A stretch of DNA of 13,120 nt from Nitrococcus sp. (GTDB taxonomy: Bacteria > Pseudomonadota > Gammaproteobacteria > Nitrococcales > Nitrococcaceae). The number at the start of each line of letters is the position of its first letter. Position 1 is the stretch's first letter. The translations under genes were made by a program, and so were the position numbers. Under the pieces are notes generated by a model. That model worked only from the letters and a program-made list of their open reading frames with translations. It did no database searches and was not told the DNA's origin. The stretch lies in assembly GCA_030452365.1 (NCBI GenBank), contig JAKDMK010000026.1:1-13120 (forward strand). Direction: 5' to 3'. Shown one piece after another: positions 7,535 through 13,120 of this stretch.

Positions 7535-9022
7535 ATGGATGAGCAGGTAGTATGGCCACCGGTGGTGGGTGTGGCACTGGAATCGGAAACCGACTTGCCG
7601 GGGGCGAGCGTAATCCCGGTGATTCTCTCGGGCGGCATCGGATCGCGGCTGTGGCCGCTCTCGCGCGAGCTCTATCCCAAGCAGTTCCTCGATCTCACTG
7701 GTTGCGGGCGCACGTTGCTGCAGACGACTGCGGAGCGTCTGGCCGGCGGAGGACTGGCGGCGCCAATTATCGTGTGCAACCACGAGCACCGTTTTCTGGT
7801 TGCCGAGCAGTTGCGCGCCAGCACTCTGGGTGCCCCGGATATTCTGCTTGAGCCGGTGGGCCGCAATACGGCACCGGCTGTGGCTGTGGCGGCTTTGCGC
7901 GCCATTCGGCGCGATCCGCAGGCGGTGCTGGTAGTGTTACCCGCGGATCATATCATCCGCGATGCGCAGGCCTTGCATGCCGCCATCGCCGCTGGGGTGA
8001 CCAAGGCCGCGGAGAATTTCCTGGTCACCTTCGGCATCGTGCCGAGCGCCGCCGAGACGGGTTTTGGCTACATCCAAGCCGGTGAGCCGTTAGCGGATAC
8101 CGATGGCGCATGGCGCGTGCGCCGCTTCGTCGAAAAGCCAGATCAAGATACGGCACAGACCTATATTGCGGCGGGCGATTACTACTGGAACAGCGGTATG
8201 TTCGTTTTCCGCGCCAGCCGCTATCTGGAGGAGCTAAAACAGTTTGCTCCCGATATCCTTGAAGCCTGCGAGGCCGCGATGGGCGGCGCTCAGGAGGATT
8301 TGGATTTCCTGCGCCTGGGGGCCGAGGCGTTCGATTGCTGCCGAGCGGATTCCATCGATTACGCCGTGATGGAGCACACCGCAGATGCCGTCGTCATCCC
8401 GTTTGCCGGGGGTTGGAACGATCTCGGCTCCTGGAGCGCCTTGTTGACCGAAACCGAATGCGATCAGGTGGGTAATGCCTTGATTGGCGACGTGATGCTC
8501 CATGAGAGCGAAAATTGCTATGTCCGTGCCGAAGGTCGTCTGGTGGCACTGGTAGGCGTGCGCGATCACATCGTGGTGGAGACTTCCGATGCCGTGCTCA
8601 TCGCTTCGCGCGAGGCCGTCCAGTCGGTGAAAGAACTGGTGGAGATTCTGCGACGGCAGAACCGCCCCGAGTTGGGTAGCCATCGGCGCGTGCATCGCCC
8701 CTGGGGCTCTTACGAAGAGATTGCGGCGGCGGAGCGGTTCCAGGTCAAGCGCATCATCGTCCACCCCGGAAAGAGCCTTTCCCTGCAAATGCACCACCAT
8801 CGCGCCGAACACTGGGTGGTCGTTCAGGGCACTGGGCGGGTTACCCGCGGTGAGGACAGCTATCTGATCAGCGAGGATAAGTCGACCTATATCCCGCTTG
8901 GCACGGTGCATCGCCTGGAGAACTGCGGGGTGATCCCGTTGGAGCTGGTCGAGGTCCAGACCGGCAGTTATCTTGGCGAAGACGACATCGTGCGCTACCA
9001 GGACAACTATGGCCGTTGTTGA
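7535..9022 (+). CDS. manC: Mannose-1-phosphate guanylyltransferase / mannose-6-phosphate isomerase
   Basis: This two-domain enzyme (ManC/AlgA/XanB type) isomerises fructose-6-phosphate to mannose-6-phosphate and joins mannose-1-phosphate with GTP to make GDP-mannose; the mutase encoded at 4650-6023 links the two steps. It has 495 residues. The N-terminal guanylyltransferase has the nucleotide motif GGIGSRLWPLSR (33-44) followed by YPKQF, and the sugar-phosphate motif FVEKP near 197-201. The C-terminal cupin-type isomerase has QMHHHRAEHWVVVQGTG (418-434) with the metal-binding histidines. The first 25 residues before VIPVILSGG are longer than usual. The ATG at 7535 is still supported by GGTGGGG at 7520-7526, eight bases upstream, and GTG codons at 7562 and 7565 are alternatives. 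The ribosome binding site overlaps the ugd stop codon, pointing to one operon. Confidence 0.95.
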   Translation: MDEQVVWPPVVGVALESETDLPGASVIPVILSGGIGSRLWPLSRELYPKQFLDLTGCGRTLLQTTAERLAGGGLAAPIIVCNHEHRFLVAEQLRASTLGAPDILLEPVGRNTAPAVAVAALRAIRRDPQAVLVVLPADHIIRDAQALHAAIAAGVTKAAENFLVTFGIVPSAAETGFGYIQAGEPLADTDGAWRVRRFVEKPDQDTAQTYIAAGDYYWNSGMFVFRASRYLEELKQFAPDILEACEAAMGGAQEDLDFLRLGAEAFDCCRADSIDYAVMEHTADAVVIPFAGGWNDLGSWSALLTETECDQVGNALIGDVMLHESENCYVRAEGRLVALVGVRDHIVVETSDAVLIASREAVQSVKELVEILRRQNRPELGSHRRVHRPWGSYEEIAAAERFQVKRIIVHPGKSLSLQMHHHRAEHWVVVQGTGRVTRGEDSYLISEDKSTYIPLGTVHRLENCGVIPLELVEVQTGSYLGEDDIVRYQDNYGRC

Positions 9023-9038
9023 GCGCAGGATGTCTACC

Positions 9039-9071
9039 GCCGTGCGTCGGTGTGCTGGTCTATTGCACGGC
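9039..9071. other. Inverted repeat downstream of manC
   Basis: GCCGTGC at 9039-9045 and GCACGGC at 9065-9071 form a perfect 7-bp inverted repeat with a 19-base spacer, 16 bp after the manC stop. A second short hairpin, TCGGG (9091-9095) with CCCGA (9106-9110), follows before the pyrimidine-rich TTATCCTTCTTTCT. Either could help end transcription before miaB, but neither has the compact stem and T-run of a real intrinsic terminator. Confidence 0.3.
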
Positions 9072-9167
9072 CTGTCCTAGTGAGCAATGATCGGGATTGC
9101 CGTAGCCCGAGTCGCGGCGTTATCCTTCTTTCTGAAAGCATTAAGTGTGAGGTACTGAACTGAGCAA

Positions 9168-10538
9168 ATGAGTCGCAAGCTCTACGTCCAAACGCACGGT
9201 TGCCAGATGAACGAATACGATTCCGCCAAGATGGTGGATGTGCTTGGCGCCGAGCGCGGGTTCGAGCGCGTGAATTCGCCGCTGGATGCCGATCTCGTTT
9301 TGCTCAACACTTGCTCGATCCGTGAAAATGCCCAGGAGAAAGTGTTCTCCGAGCTAGGCCGTTGGAAGCCATTGAAGGAGAAAAATCCGGCTCTGGTGAT
9401 TGGGGTGGGCGGCTGTGTCGCCAGCCAAGAAGGAGCGGCGATTATCGATCGTGCGCCGTTCGTTGATCTCGTCTTTGGTCCGCAAACCTTGCACAGGCTG
9501 CCCGAGATGTACGATCGGGTACTGAGCACACGCCTACCCGTCATCGATATTAGCTTTCCCGAGATCGAGAAATTCGACCGTTTGCCCGAGCCACGGGCGC
9601 TTGGGCCAACCGCGTACGTTTCCGTCATGGAAGGCTGCAGTAAGTACTGCACTTTCTGCGTCGTGCCCTACACGCGCGGTGAAGAAGTCAGCCGGCGCTT
9701 CGAGGACGTGTTGGCCGAGGTGGCGCAATTGGCCGAACAGGGCGTGCGCGAGGTAACGCTTCTAGGCCAGAACGTCAACGCTTATTCGGGCGAGGTGGAT
9801 GACGGCACGAGCGCCGACCTCGCATTGCTGATCCACTTCATAGCCGCGGTGGACGGAATCGATCGTATCCGCTTCACTACCTCGCATCCACTGAACTTCG
9901 ATGCGGCGCTTATCGAGGCCTATGCCGAGGTGCCGCAGCTGGTGAGCCAGCTGCATTTGCCGGTGCAGAGCGGTTCGGACAAGATTCTTCGGCTCATGAA
10001 GCGTAATCACACGCGCGACTATTACCTCGATCTCGTCGAGCGGCTCAAGGCGGTGCGCCCGGACATCGCCATCTCCTCGGATTTCATCGTGGGCTTCCCG
10101 GGCGAGATCGAGCGGGACTTTGAGGACACTCTGGCGCTGGTCGAGCAGGTCGGCTTTGATCAGTCGTTCAGCTTTATCTACAGCCGGCGACCCGGTACGC
10201 CGGCAGCGCAGCTGTCCGATGCCACCGCGCTGGAGGTGAAAAAGCAACGCCTCTACCGGTTACAGGAGATTTTGAACCGCAACGCGCAGCGCATCAGCGA
10301 GGCTATGGTTGGCACTTTGCAGACGGTCCTAGTGGACGGTTTCTCTAAGAAGGCCCCTAGCGAAATGGCCGGGCGCACCGAGAATAACCGGGTTGTCAAT
10401 TTCCCCGGCGAGCGCCATCTAATCGGGCGCTTCGTGCGGGTTGAGATCACCCAGGCGTTGGCGCACTCTCTACGCGGCAGACTGATCACAATCGATGAAC
10501 GACTCGAGCCCGAGTTCGGGACGACCACCAGCGCCTAA
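9168..10538 (+). CDS. miaB: tRNA-2-methylthio-N6-dimethylallyladenosine synthase
   Basis: MiaB is a radical-SAM methylthiotransferase that adds a methylthio group to i6A37 in tRNAs reading codons that start with U. It has 456 residues, close to the 474 of E. coli. The N-terminal UPF0004 domain opens [16 protein letters not shown] and carries the three cysteines of the auxiliary 4Fe-4S cluster, Cys12, Cys49 and Cys83. The radical-SAM domain has CxxxCxxC at Cys157, Cys161 and Cys164 in [23 protein letters not shown] domain ends the protein (about 380-447). MtaB and RimO are related, but the GCQMNEYDS opening and the gene context point to MiaB. The ATG at 9168 is the first possible start after an in-frame TGA at 9156-9158. 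GTGAGG at 9147-9152 is rather far away (15 bases). The gene heads the miaB-phoH-ybeY-corC block and overlaps the start of phoH. Confidence 0.96.
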   Translation: MSRKLYVQTHGCQMNEYDSAKMVDVLGAERGFERVNSPLDADLVLLNTCSIRENAQEKVFSELGRWKPLKEKNPALVIGVGGCVASQEGAAIIDRAPFVDLVFGPQTLHRLPEMYDRVLSTRLPVIDISFPEIEKFDRLPEPRALGPTAYVSVMEGCSKYCTFCVVPYTRGEEVSRRFEDVLAEVAQLAEQGVREVTLLGQNVNAYSGEVDDGTSADLALLIHFIAAVDGIDRIRFTTSHPLNFDAALIEAYAEVPQLVSQLHLPVQSGSDKILRLMKRNHTRDYYLDLVERLKAVRPDIAISSDFIVGFPGEIERDFEDTLALVEQVGFDQSFSFIYSRRPGTPAAQLSDATALEVKKQRLYRLQEILNRNAQRISEAMVGTLQTVLVDGFSKKAPSEMAGRTENNRVVNFPGERHLIGRFVRVEITQALAHSLRGRLITIDERLEPEFGTTTSA

Positions 10539-11613
10539 GGCTTCAAGCGAGCAGGTCACGCCAGCCTTGTCCCAATCACCGGATGCCATCATCTTCACCC
10601 TCGAACCGCTGGATAACGATCGCTTGGCGAATCTCTGCGGTCAATTCGACGAGCACCTGCGCCAAGTGGAGCGACAGCTCGGTGTCGAGATCAAAAACCG
10701 TGGGCATCGCTTTCGGGTCATCGGCGAAGATCAGTCGGCCTTGGCGGCCAGCTGTGTGCTCCAGGAGCTGTATCGCCTCTCGGGCAATGAATCCATCAGC
10801 GCGGAGAATGTGCATTTGTACTTGCAAAGTTTGGATGTAGAGACCCGAGCACTTCGCCCACGAGCCACTCGGGACAATGATGAGGAAATCGTCATTGCAA
10901 CCCGCAAGGGTCAGGTAAGGGGCCGCGGCCCCAATCAGCGCGCTTATCTGCGCAACATCATGACCCACGATCTTAGCTTCGGCATCGGTCCGGCCGGAAC
11001 CGGCAAGACCTATCTCGCCGTAGCGAGCGCCGTGGACGCTTTGCAGTGCAATCTCGTCACGCGCCTGGTTCTGGTCCGGCCGGCGGTCGAAGCAGGCGAG
11101 CGCCTGGGCTTTCTGCCCGGCGATCTGGCGCAGAAAGTCGACCCCTATTTGCGCCCGATCTACGACGCCTTGTTCGAAATGTTGGGGATCGAGCGCGTGG
11201 GTAAGCTGATCGAGCGCAATGTCATCGAGGTGGCTCCGCTCGCCTACATGCGCGGCCGGACCTTGAACAATGCCTTTGTCATTCTCGATGAGGCACAAAA
11301 CACCACCGTCGAGCAGATGAAAATGTTTCTCACCCGCATCGGTTTTGGGGCGACTGCCGTGGTCACGGGCGATATTACCCAGGTGGATCTGCCCGCGGGC
11401 AAGCCATCCGGCCTGCGGGACGCCATTGAGGTGCTATGGAACGTCGACGGCGTGAGCTTCACCTTCTTCCACTCCGGGGATGTCATTCGCCACAAGCTGG
11501 TGCAGCGAATCGTACAGGCGTATGACAGCAGGGACGGACGGAATGTTGGCGAGGACACAACCCGGCGGCCGGCGGGAGGCCTTGGTGCAAGTGGAGGAGC
11601 TTCATCCACGTGA
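10495..11613 (+). CDS. ybeZ: PhoH-family ATPase (YbeZ)
   Basis: This is a PhoH-like P-loop ATPase of 372 residues (E. coli YbeZ has 346). In E. coli YbeZ works with the RNase YbeY, and PhoH proteins are linked to RNA unwinding and decay. The N-terminal KH-like part (35-115, [19 protein letters not shown]) matches the YbeZ start. The ATPase domain has Walker A GPAGTGKT (165-172) and Walker [10 protein letters not shown] (261-269, Asp265/Glu266), followed by [10 protein letters not shown]. The ATG at 10495 makes the gene overlap miaB by 44 bp and gives about 28 residues more than the E. coli start. No other ATG is suitable; a TTG at 10567 would give an E. coli-like N-terminus without the overlap. 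No clear ribosome binding site supports either start, so translation may be coupled to miaB. The last 25 residues are low-complexity Gly/Ala/Ser/Arg. Confidence 0.93.
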   Translation: MNDSSPSSGRPPAPKASSEQVTPALSQSPDAIIFTLEPLDNDRLANLCGQFDEHLRQVERQLGVEIKNRGHRFRVIGEDQSALAASCVLQELYRLSGNESISAENVHLYLQSLDVETRALRPRATRDNDEEIVIATRKGQVRGRGPNQRAYLRNIMTHDLSFGIGPAGTGKTYLAVASAVDALQCNLVTRLVLVRPAVEAGERLGFLPGDLAQKVDPYLRPIYDALFEMLGIERVGKLIERNVIEVAPLAYMRGRTLNNAFVILDEAQNTTVEQMKMFLTRIGFGATAVVTGDITQVDLPAGKPSGLRDAIEVLWNVDGVSFTFFHSGDVIRHKLVQRIVQAYDSRDGRNVGEDTTRRPAGGLGASGGASST

Positions 11614-11617
11614 ATTC

Positions 11618-11632
11618 GGCGGCGCAGCCGCC
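11618..11632. other. Short GC hairpin after phoH
   Basis: GGCGGC at 11618-11623 and GCCGCC at 11627-11632 pair perfectly around the loop GCA, starting four bases after the phoH stop. No T-run follows, so it would not be an intrinsic terminator. It could protect or mark an RNA 3' end, or be chance in GC-rich DNA. Confidence 0.35.
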
Positions 11633-11637
11633 CATGG

Positions 11638-11689
11638 CTGTGGAGATCGCCTTCGGGGCGGCGTCGTGGGTGGATGGCAACAGGCGCTA
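11638..11689 (+). repeat. Half-decayed copy of the palindromic element, copy 3
   Basis: Bases 11659-11689 match the loop and right arm of the element at 12185-12238 at 27 of 31 positions, and those of the copy at 1916-1969 (read on the minus strand) also at 27 of 31. The loop CGGCGTCG is identical to that of the 12185 copy, and the end reads CAACAGGCGCTA. The left arm is largely lost: CTGTGGAGAT at 11638-11647 recalls CTGTTGACAT but sits about four bases out of place. It lies between phoH and ybeY, 54 bp before the ybeY start, in the same orientation as the copy after ybeY. Confidence 0.7.
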
Positions 11690-11743
11690 ATCTTCAGGGC
11701 ATCCAGTCAGATCGGATTCTGCTGATTCCCTCGGCCAATCAGA

Positions 11744-12187
11744 ATGCTCGAGATCGATCTTCAATTGGCTGCCTGTGACCCCGATGTGCCGGAGCTCAAG
11801 CAGTTTGAATGCTGGGTCGCCGCGGCCCTATCGGGGAGCCGGGATGCGGCTGAGATCGCCATCCGGGTGGTGGATGAGGAAGAGGGCACAGAGCTCAATG
11901 CAACCTATCGCGGGTATAGCCATGCTACTAACGTGCTGGCGTTTCCGGCGCAGCTCCCTGACGGGGTGGAGGCCGTACTCCTCGGGGATCTGGTCATCTG
12001 CGCGCCGTTGGTTGCGCGGGAAGCGGCCGAGCAAGGCAAGCCCTTGGCAGCGCATTGGGCTCATCTGGTAGTTCACGGGGTGCTGCATCTGCTTGGCTAC
12101 GATCATGAAGAAGAAGCCGCGGCTGAGCGGATGGAGTCGCGAGAGCGGGAGGTTCTTGCCGCGCTGGGCTTTCCTGACCCGTACTAG
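11744..12187 (+). CDS. ybeY: Endoribonuclease YbeY, rRNA maturation factor
   Basis: YbeY is a small zinc-dependent endoribonuclease needed for 16S rRNA 3'-end maturation and 70S ribosome quality control. The protein has 147 residues. It shows the UPF0054 signature [11 protein letters not shown] with zinc ligands His111, His115 and His121, the conserved TYRG (Arg56) and TNVLAFP, and LLGDLVIC at 79-86. Similarity to E. coli YbeY extends over the whole length, including [15 protein letters not shown]. The protein ends at DPY, several residues earlier than E. coli; the stop TAG forms the first three bases of the palindromic element at 12185. The 130-bp gap after phoH, which holds another copy of that element, is wider than expected for this usually tight pair. 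No clear ribosome binding site precedes the ATG at 11744, but homology supports this start. Confidence 0.96.
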   Translation: MLEIDLQLAACDPDVPELKQFECWVAAALSGSRDAAEIAIRVVDEEEGTELNATYRGYSHATNVLAFPAQLPDGVEAVLLGDLVICAPLVAREAAEQGKPLAAHWAHLVVHGVLHLLGYDHEEEAAAERMESREREVLAALGFPDPY

Positions 12188-12238
12188 GGTCTGTTGACAT
12201 TCACCCACGGCGTCGTGGGTGAATGCCAACAGGCCCCA
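12185..12238 (+). repeat. 54-bp palindromic element, copy 2
   Basis: The arms 12185-12207 and 12216-12238 pair around the 8-base loop CGGCGTCG. Of 23 positions, 20 are Watson-Crick pairs, one is G-T (12190/12233) and two are A/C mismatches (12186/12237 and 12197/12226). Compared with the copy at 1916-1969 read on the minus strand, 45 of 54 bases agree and all nine differences are transitions. Its first three bases are the ybeY stop codon. It could act in the ybeY-corC mRNA as a stabilising or attenuating hairpin, though no T-run follows. Confidence 0.88.
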
Positions 12239-12255
12239 AACACGCGCGACGGGCC

Positions 12256-12322
12256 GATCCGTTAATTCATTGATCGGAAGGCGCCTTGCGACGAGCGCGC
12301 AAGATCAATCAATTAACGAATC
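12256..12322. repeat. 67-bp imperfect inverted repeat upstream of corC
   Basis: The 20-base arm 12256-12275 (GATCCGTTAATTCATTGATC) pairs with 12303-12322 (GATCAATCAATTAACGAATC) at 18 of 20 positions, with a 27-base spacer. The spacer holds a smaller hairpin, TTGCG at 12286-12290 with CGCAA at 12298-12302. The arms are AT-rich in a GC-rich neighbourhood and each is bounded or nearly bounded by GATC. It ends 36 bp before the corC start. It differs in sequence from the 54-bp palindromes. It could be an operator, an mRNA leader structure or a short mobile element; nothing seen decides between these. Confidence 0.75.
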
Positions 12323-12358
12323 AGTACCAGTTTTCCGTGGCAACCGACCGTAACCCAT

Positions 12359-13120
12359 ATGAATGACGATCAATCTGACAGTAGTAGCAATACCGTCAGC
12401 AGTAATAAATCGTGGCTGGAGCGCTTGGGACAGGCCCTGGCCGGGGCGCCTAAGGATCGCGAGGAGCTCGTAGAGGTGCTCAGGCTCTCCCTTGAGCGGG
12501 GGATTTTGGATCAGAACCGGCTTTCAATGATCGAGGGGGTGCTACGCGTCTCCGAGCTGCAGGCACGGGACATCATGGTCGCGCGCTCTCAGGTCGCCGT
12601 GTTGCAGCGCTCCTGCAGCGTTTGGGATCTGCTGCCCACCATCATTGAAACCGGGCACTCCCGTTTTCCAGTGACCGGCGAGAGCCGCGATGACATCATC
12701 GGAATTCTAATCGCCAAAGATCTGTTGCCGTATCTGGCGCGGGAAGGTGAGTCGGAGTTCAACATCCAAAGGCTGCTGCGCCCGGCATTGTTCATTCCAG
12801 AGAGCAAGCGCCTCGATGCATTGCTCAAGCTCTTCCAGGAAAGCCGTAACCATATGGCGATTGTAGTGGACGAGTATGGAGGACTGGCGGGCATCGTCAC
12901 CATCGAGGATGTGATCGAGCAGATCGTTGGCGAAATTGATGATGAGCACGACCTCGACGAAGAAGGTTACATTCTCAACCGCCTTGAGGACGGCCGAACC
13001 GTTGTCAAGGCACTGGCACCGATTGCGGATTTCAATGACCATTTCAATACGGCTTTCAGCGATGAGGAGTTCGATACCATCGGCGGCTTGGTGGCCTATC
13101 GAATTGGGCATGTGCCACGC
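12359..13120 (+). CDS. corC: CorC/YbeX magnesium-cobalt efflux protein, cut by window edge
   Basis: The frame from the ATG at 12359 stays open to the right edge, giving 254 residues of a protein with 292 in E. coli. The sequence resembles E. coli CorC throughout. A Ser/Asn-rich N-terminus (1-18) is followed by a helical stretch (PKDREELVEVL). CBS domain 1 covers about 68-125 (RDIMVARSQVAV...HSRFPV...GILIAKDLLP) and CBS domain 2 about 140-190 (PESKRLDALLKLFQ...HMAIVVDEYGGLAGIVTIEDV). The acidic linker GEIDDEHDLDEE leads into the CorC_HlyC domain, seen up to SDEEFDTIGGLV. No transmembrane segment is visible, as expected for this soluble family; membrane-bound CNNM/HlyC relatives add an N-terminal membrane domain. 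CorC has been linked to Mg/Co efflux with CorA and, by its operon, to ribosome function. No ribosome binding site is obvious before the start. The inverted repeat at 12256-12322 lies in the upstream region. Confidence 0.95.
   Translation, partial: MNDDQSDSSSNTVSSNKSWLERLGQALAGAPKDREELVEVLRLSLERGILDQNRLSMIEGVLRVSELQARDIMVARSQVAVLQRSCSVWDLLPTIIETGHSRFPVTGESRDDIIGILIAKDLLPYLAREGESEFNIQRLLRPALFIPESKRLDALLKLFQESRNHMAIVVDEYGGLAGIVTIEDVIEQIVGEIDDEHDLDEEGYILNRLEDGRTVVKALAPIADFNDHFNTAFSDEEFDTIGGLVAYRIGHVPR

Noticed and set aside
6534..7577. Long minus-strand open frame opposite ugd
   Set aside because: Shadow of ugd; no family features, while ugd carries its full active site and a good ribosome binding site.
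11480..11725. Small plus-strand open frame across the phoH end and the phoH-ybeY gap
   Set aside because: Most of it overlaps phoH in another frame, the remainder runs through the decayed palindrome, and no ribosome binding site or family similarity is seen.

Overview
The window looks like a chromosomal segment of a GC-rich gammaproteobacterium. The best evidence is the block miaB - phoH (ybeZ) - ybeY - corC (ybeX), in the order known from Escherichia coli and relatives, and proteins that resemble gammaproteobacterial forms (two-domain SerB, CpsG-type phosphomannomutase, YbeY with a near-identical zinc motif). I cannot name the genus. I see no tRNA, rRNA, CRISPR array, complete insertion sequence or phage gene.

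Layout. (1) 1-1865, minus strand: serB (phosphoserine phosphatase), then ald (alanine dehydrogenase, cut by the left edge). (2) 1866-2142: divergent intergenic region with a 54-bp palindrome. (3) 2143-4476, plus strand: msrB (methionine-R-sulfoxide reductase) and an acetolactate-synthase-like ThDP enzyme with no small subunit nearby. (4) 4650-9022, plus strand: phosphomannomutase/phosphoglucomutase, UDP-glucose 6-dehydrogenase and a bifunctional mannose-1-phosphate guanylyltransferase/mannose-6-phosphate isomerase. Together these make GDP-mannose and UDP-glucuronate, precursors for a surface or exopolysaccharide. No glycosyltransferase or export gene is present here. (5) 9168-13120, plus strand: miaB, phoH, ybeY and corC (cut by the right edge), a tRNA-modification/RNA-processing/ion-homeostasis block.

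The least expected content is between the genes. A 54-bp palindromic element occurs as two well-preserved copies in opposite orientation (1916-1969 and 12185-12238). A half-decayed copy lies at 11638-11689 and a very diverged candidate at 511-571. The two good copies differ only by transitions, and two stem positions have changed on both sides so that pairing is kept. The copy after ybeY supplies the ybeY stop codon, and ybeY is bracketed by two copies in the same orientation. A separate 67-bp imperfect inverted repeat with AT-rich arms lies just upstream of corC. The coding genes all belong to known families; I found no clearly new protein system. The repeat family is the main candidate for something undescribed.
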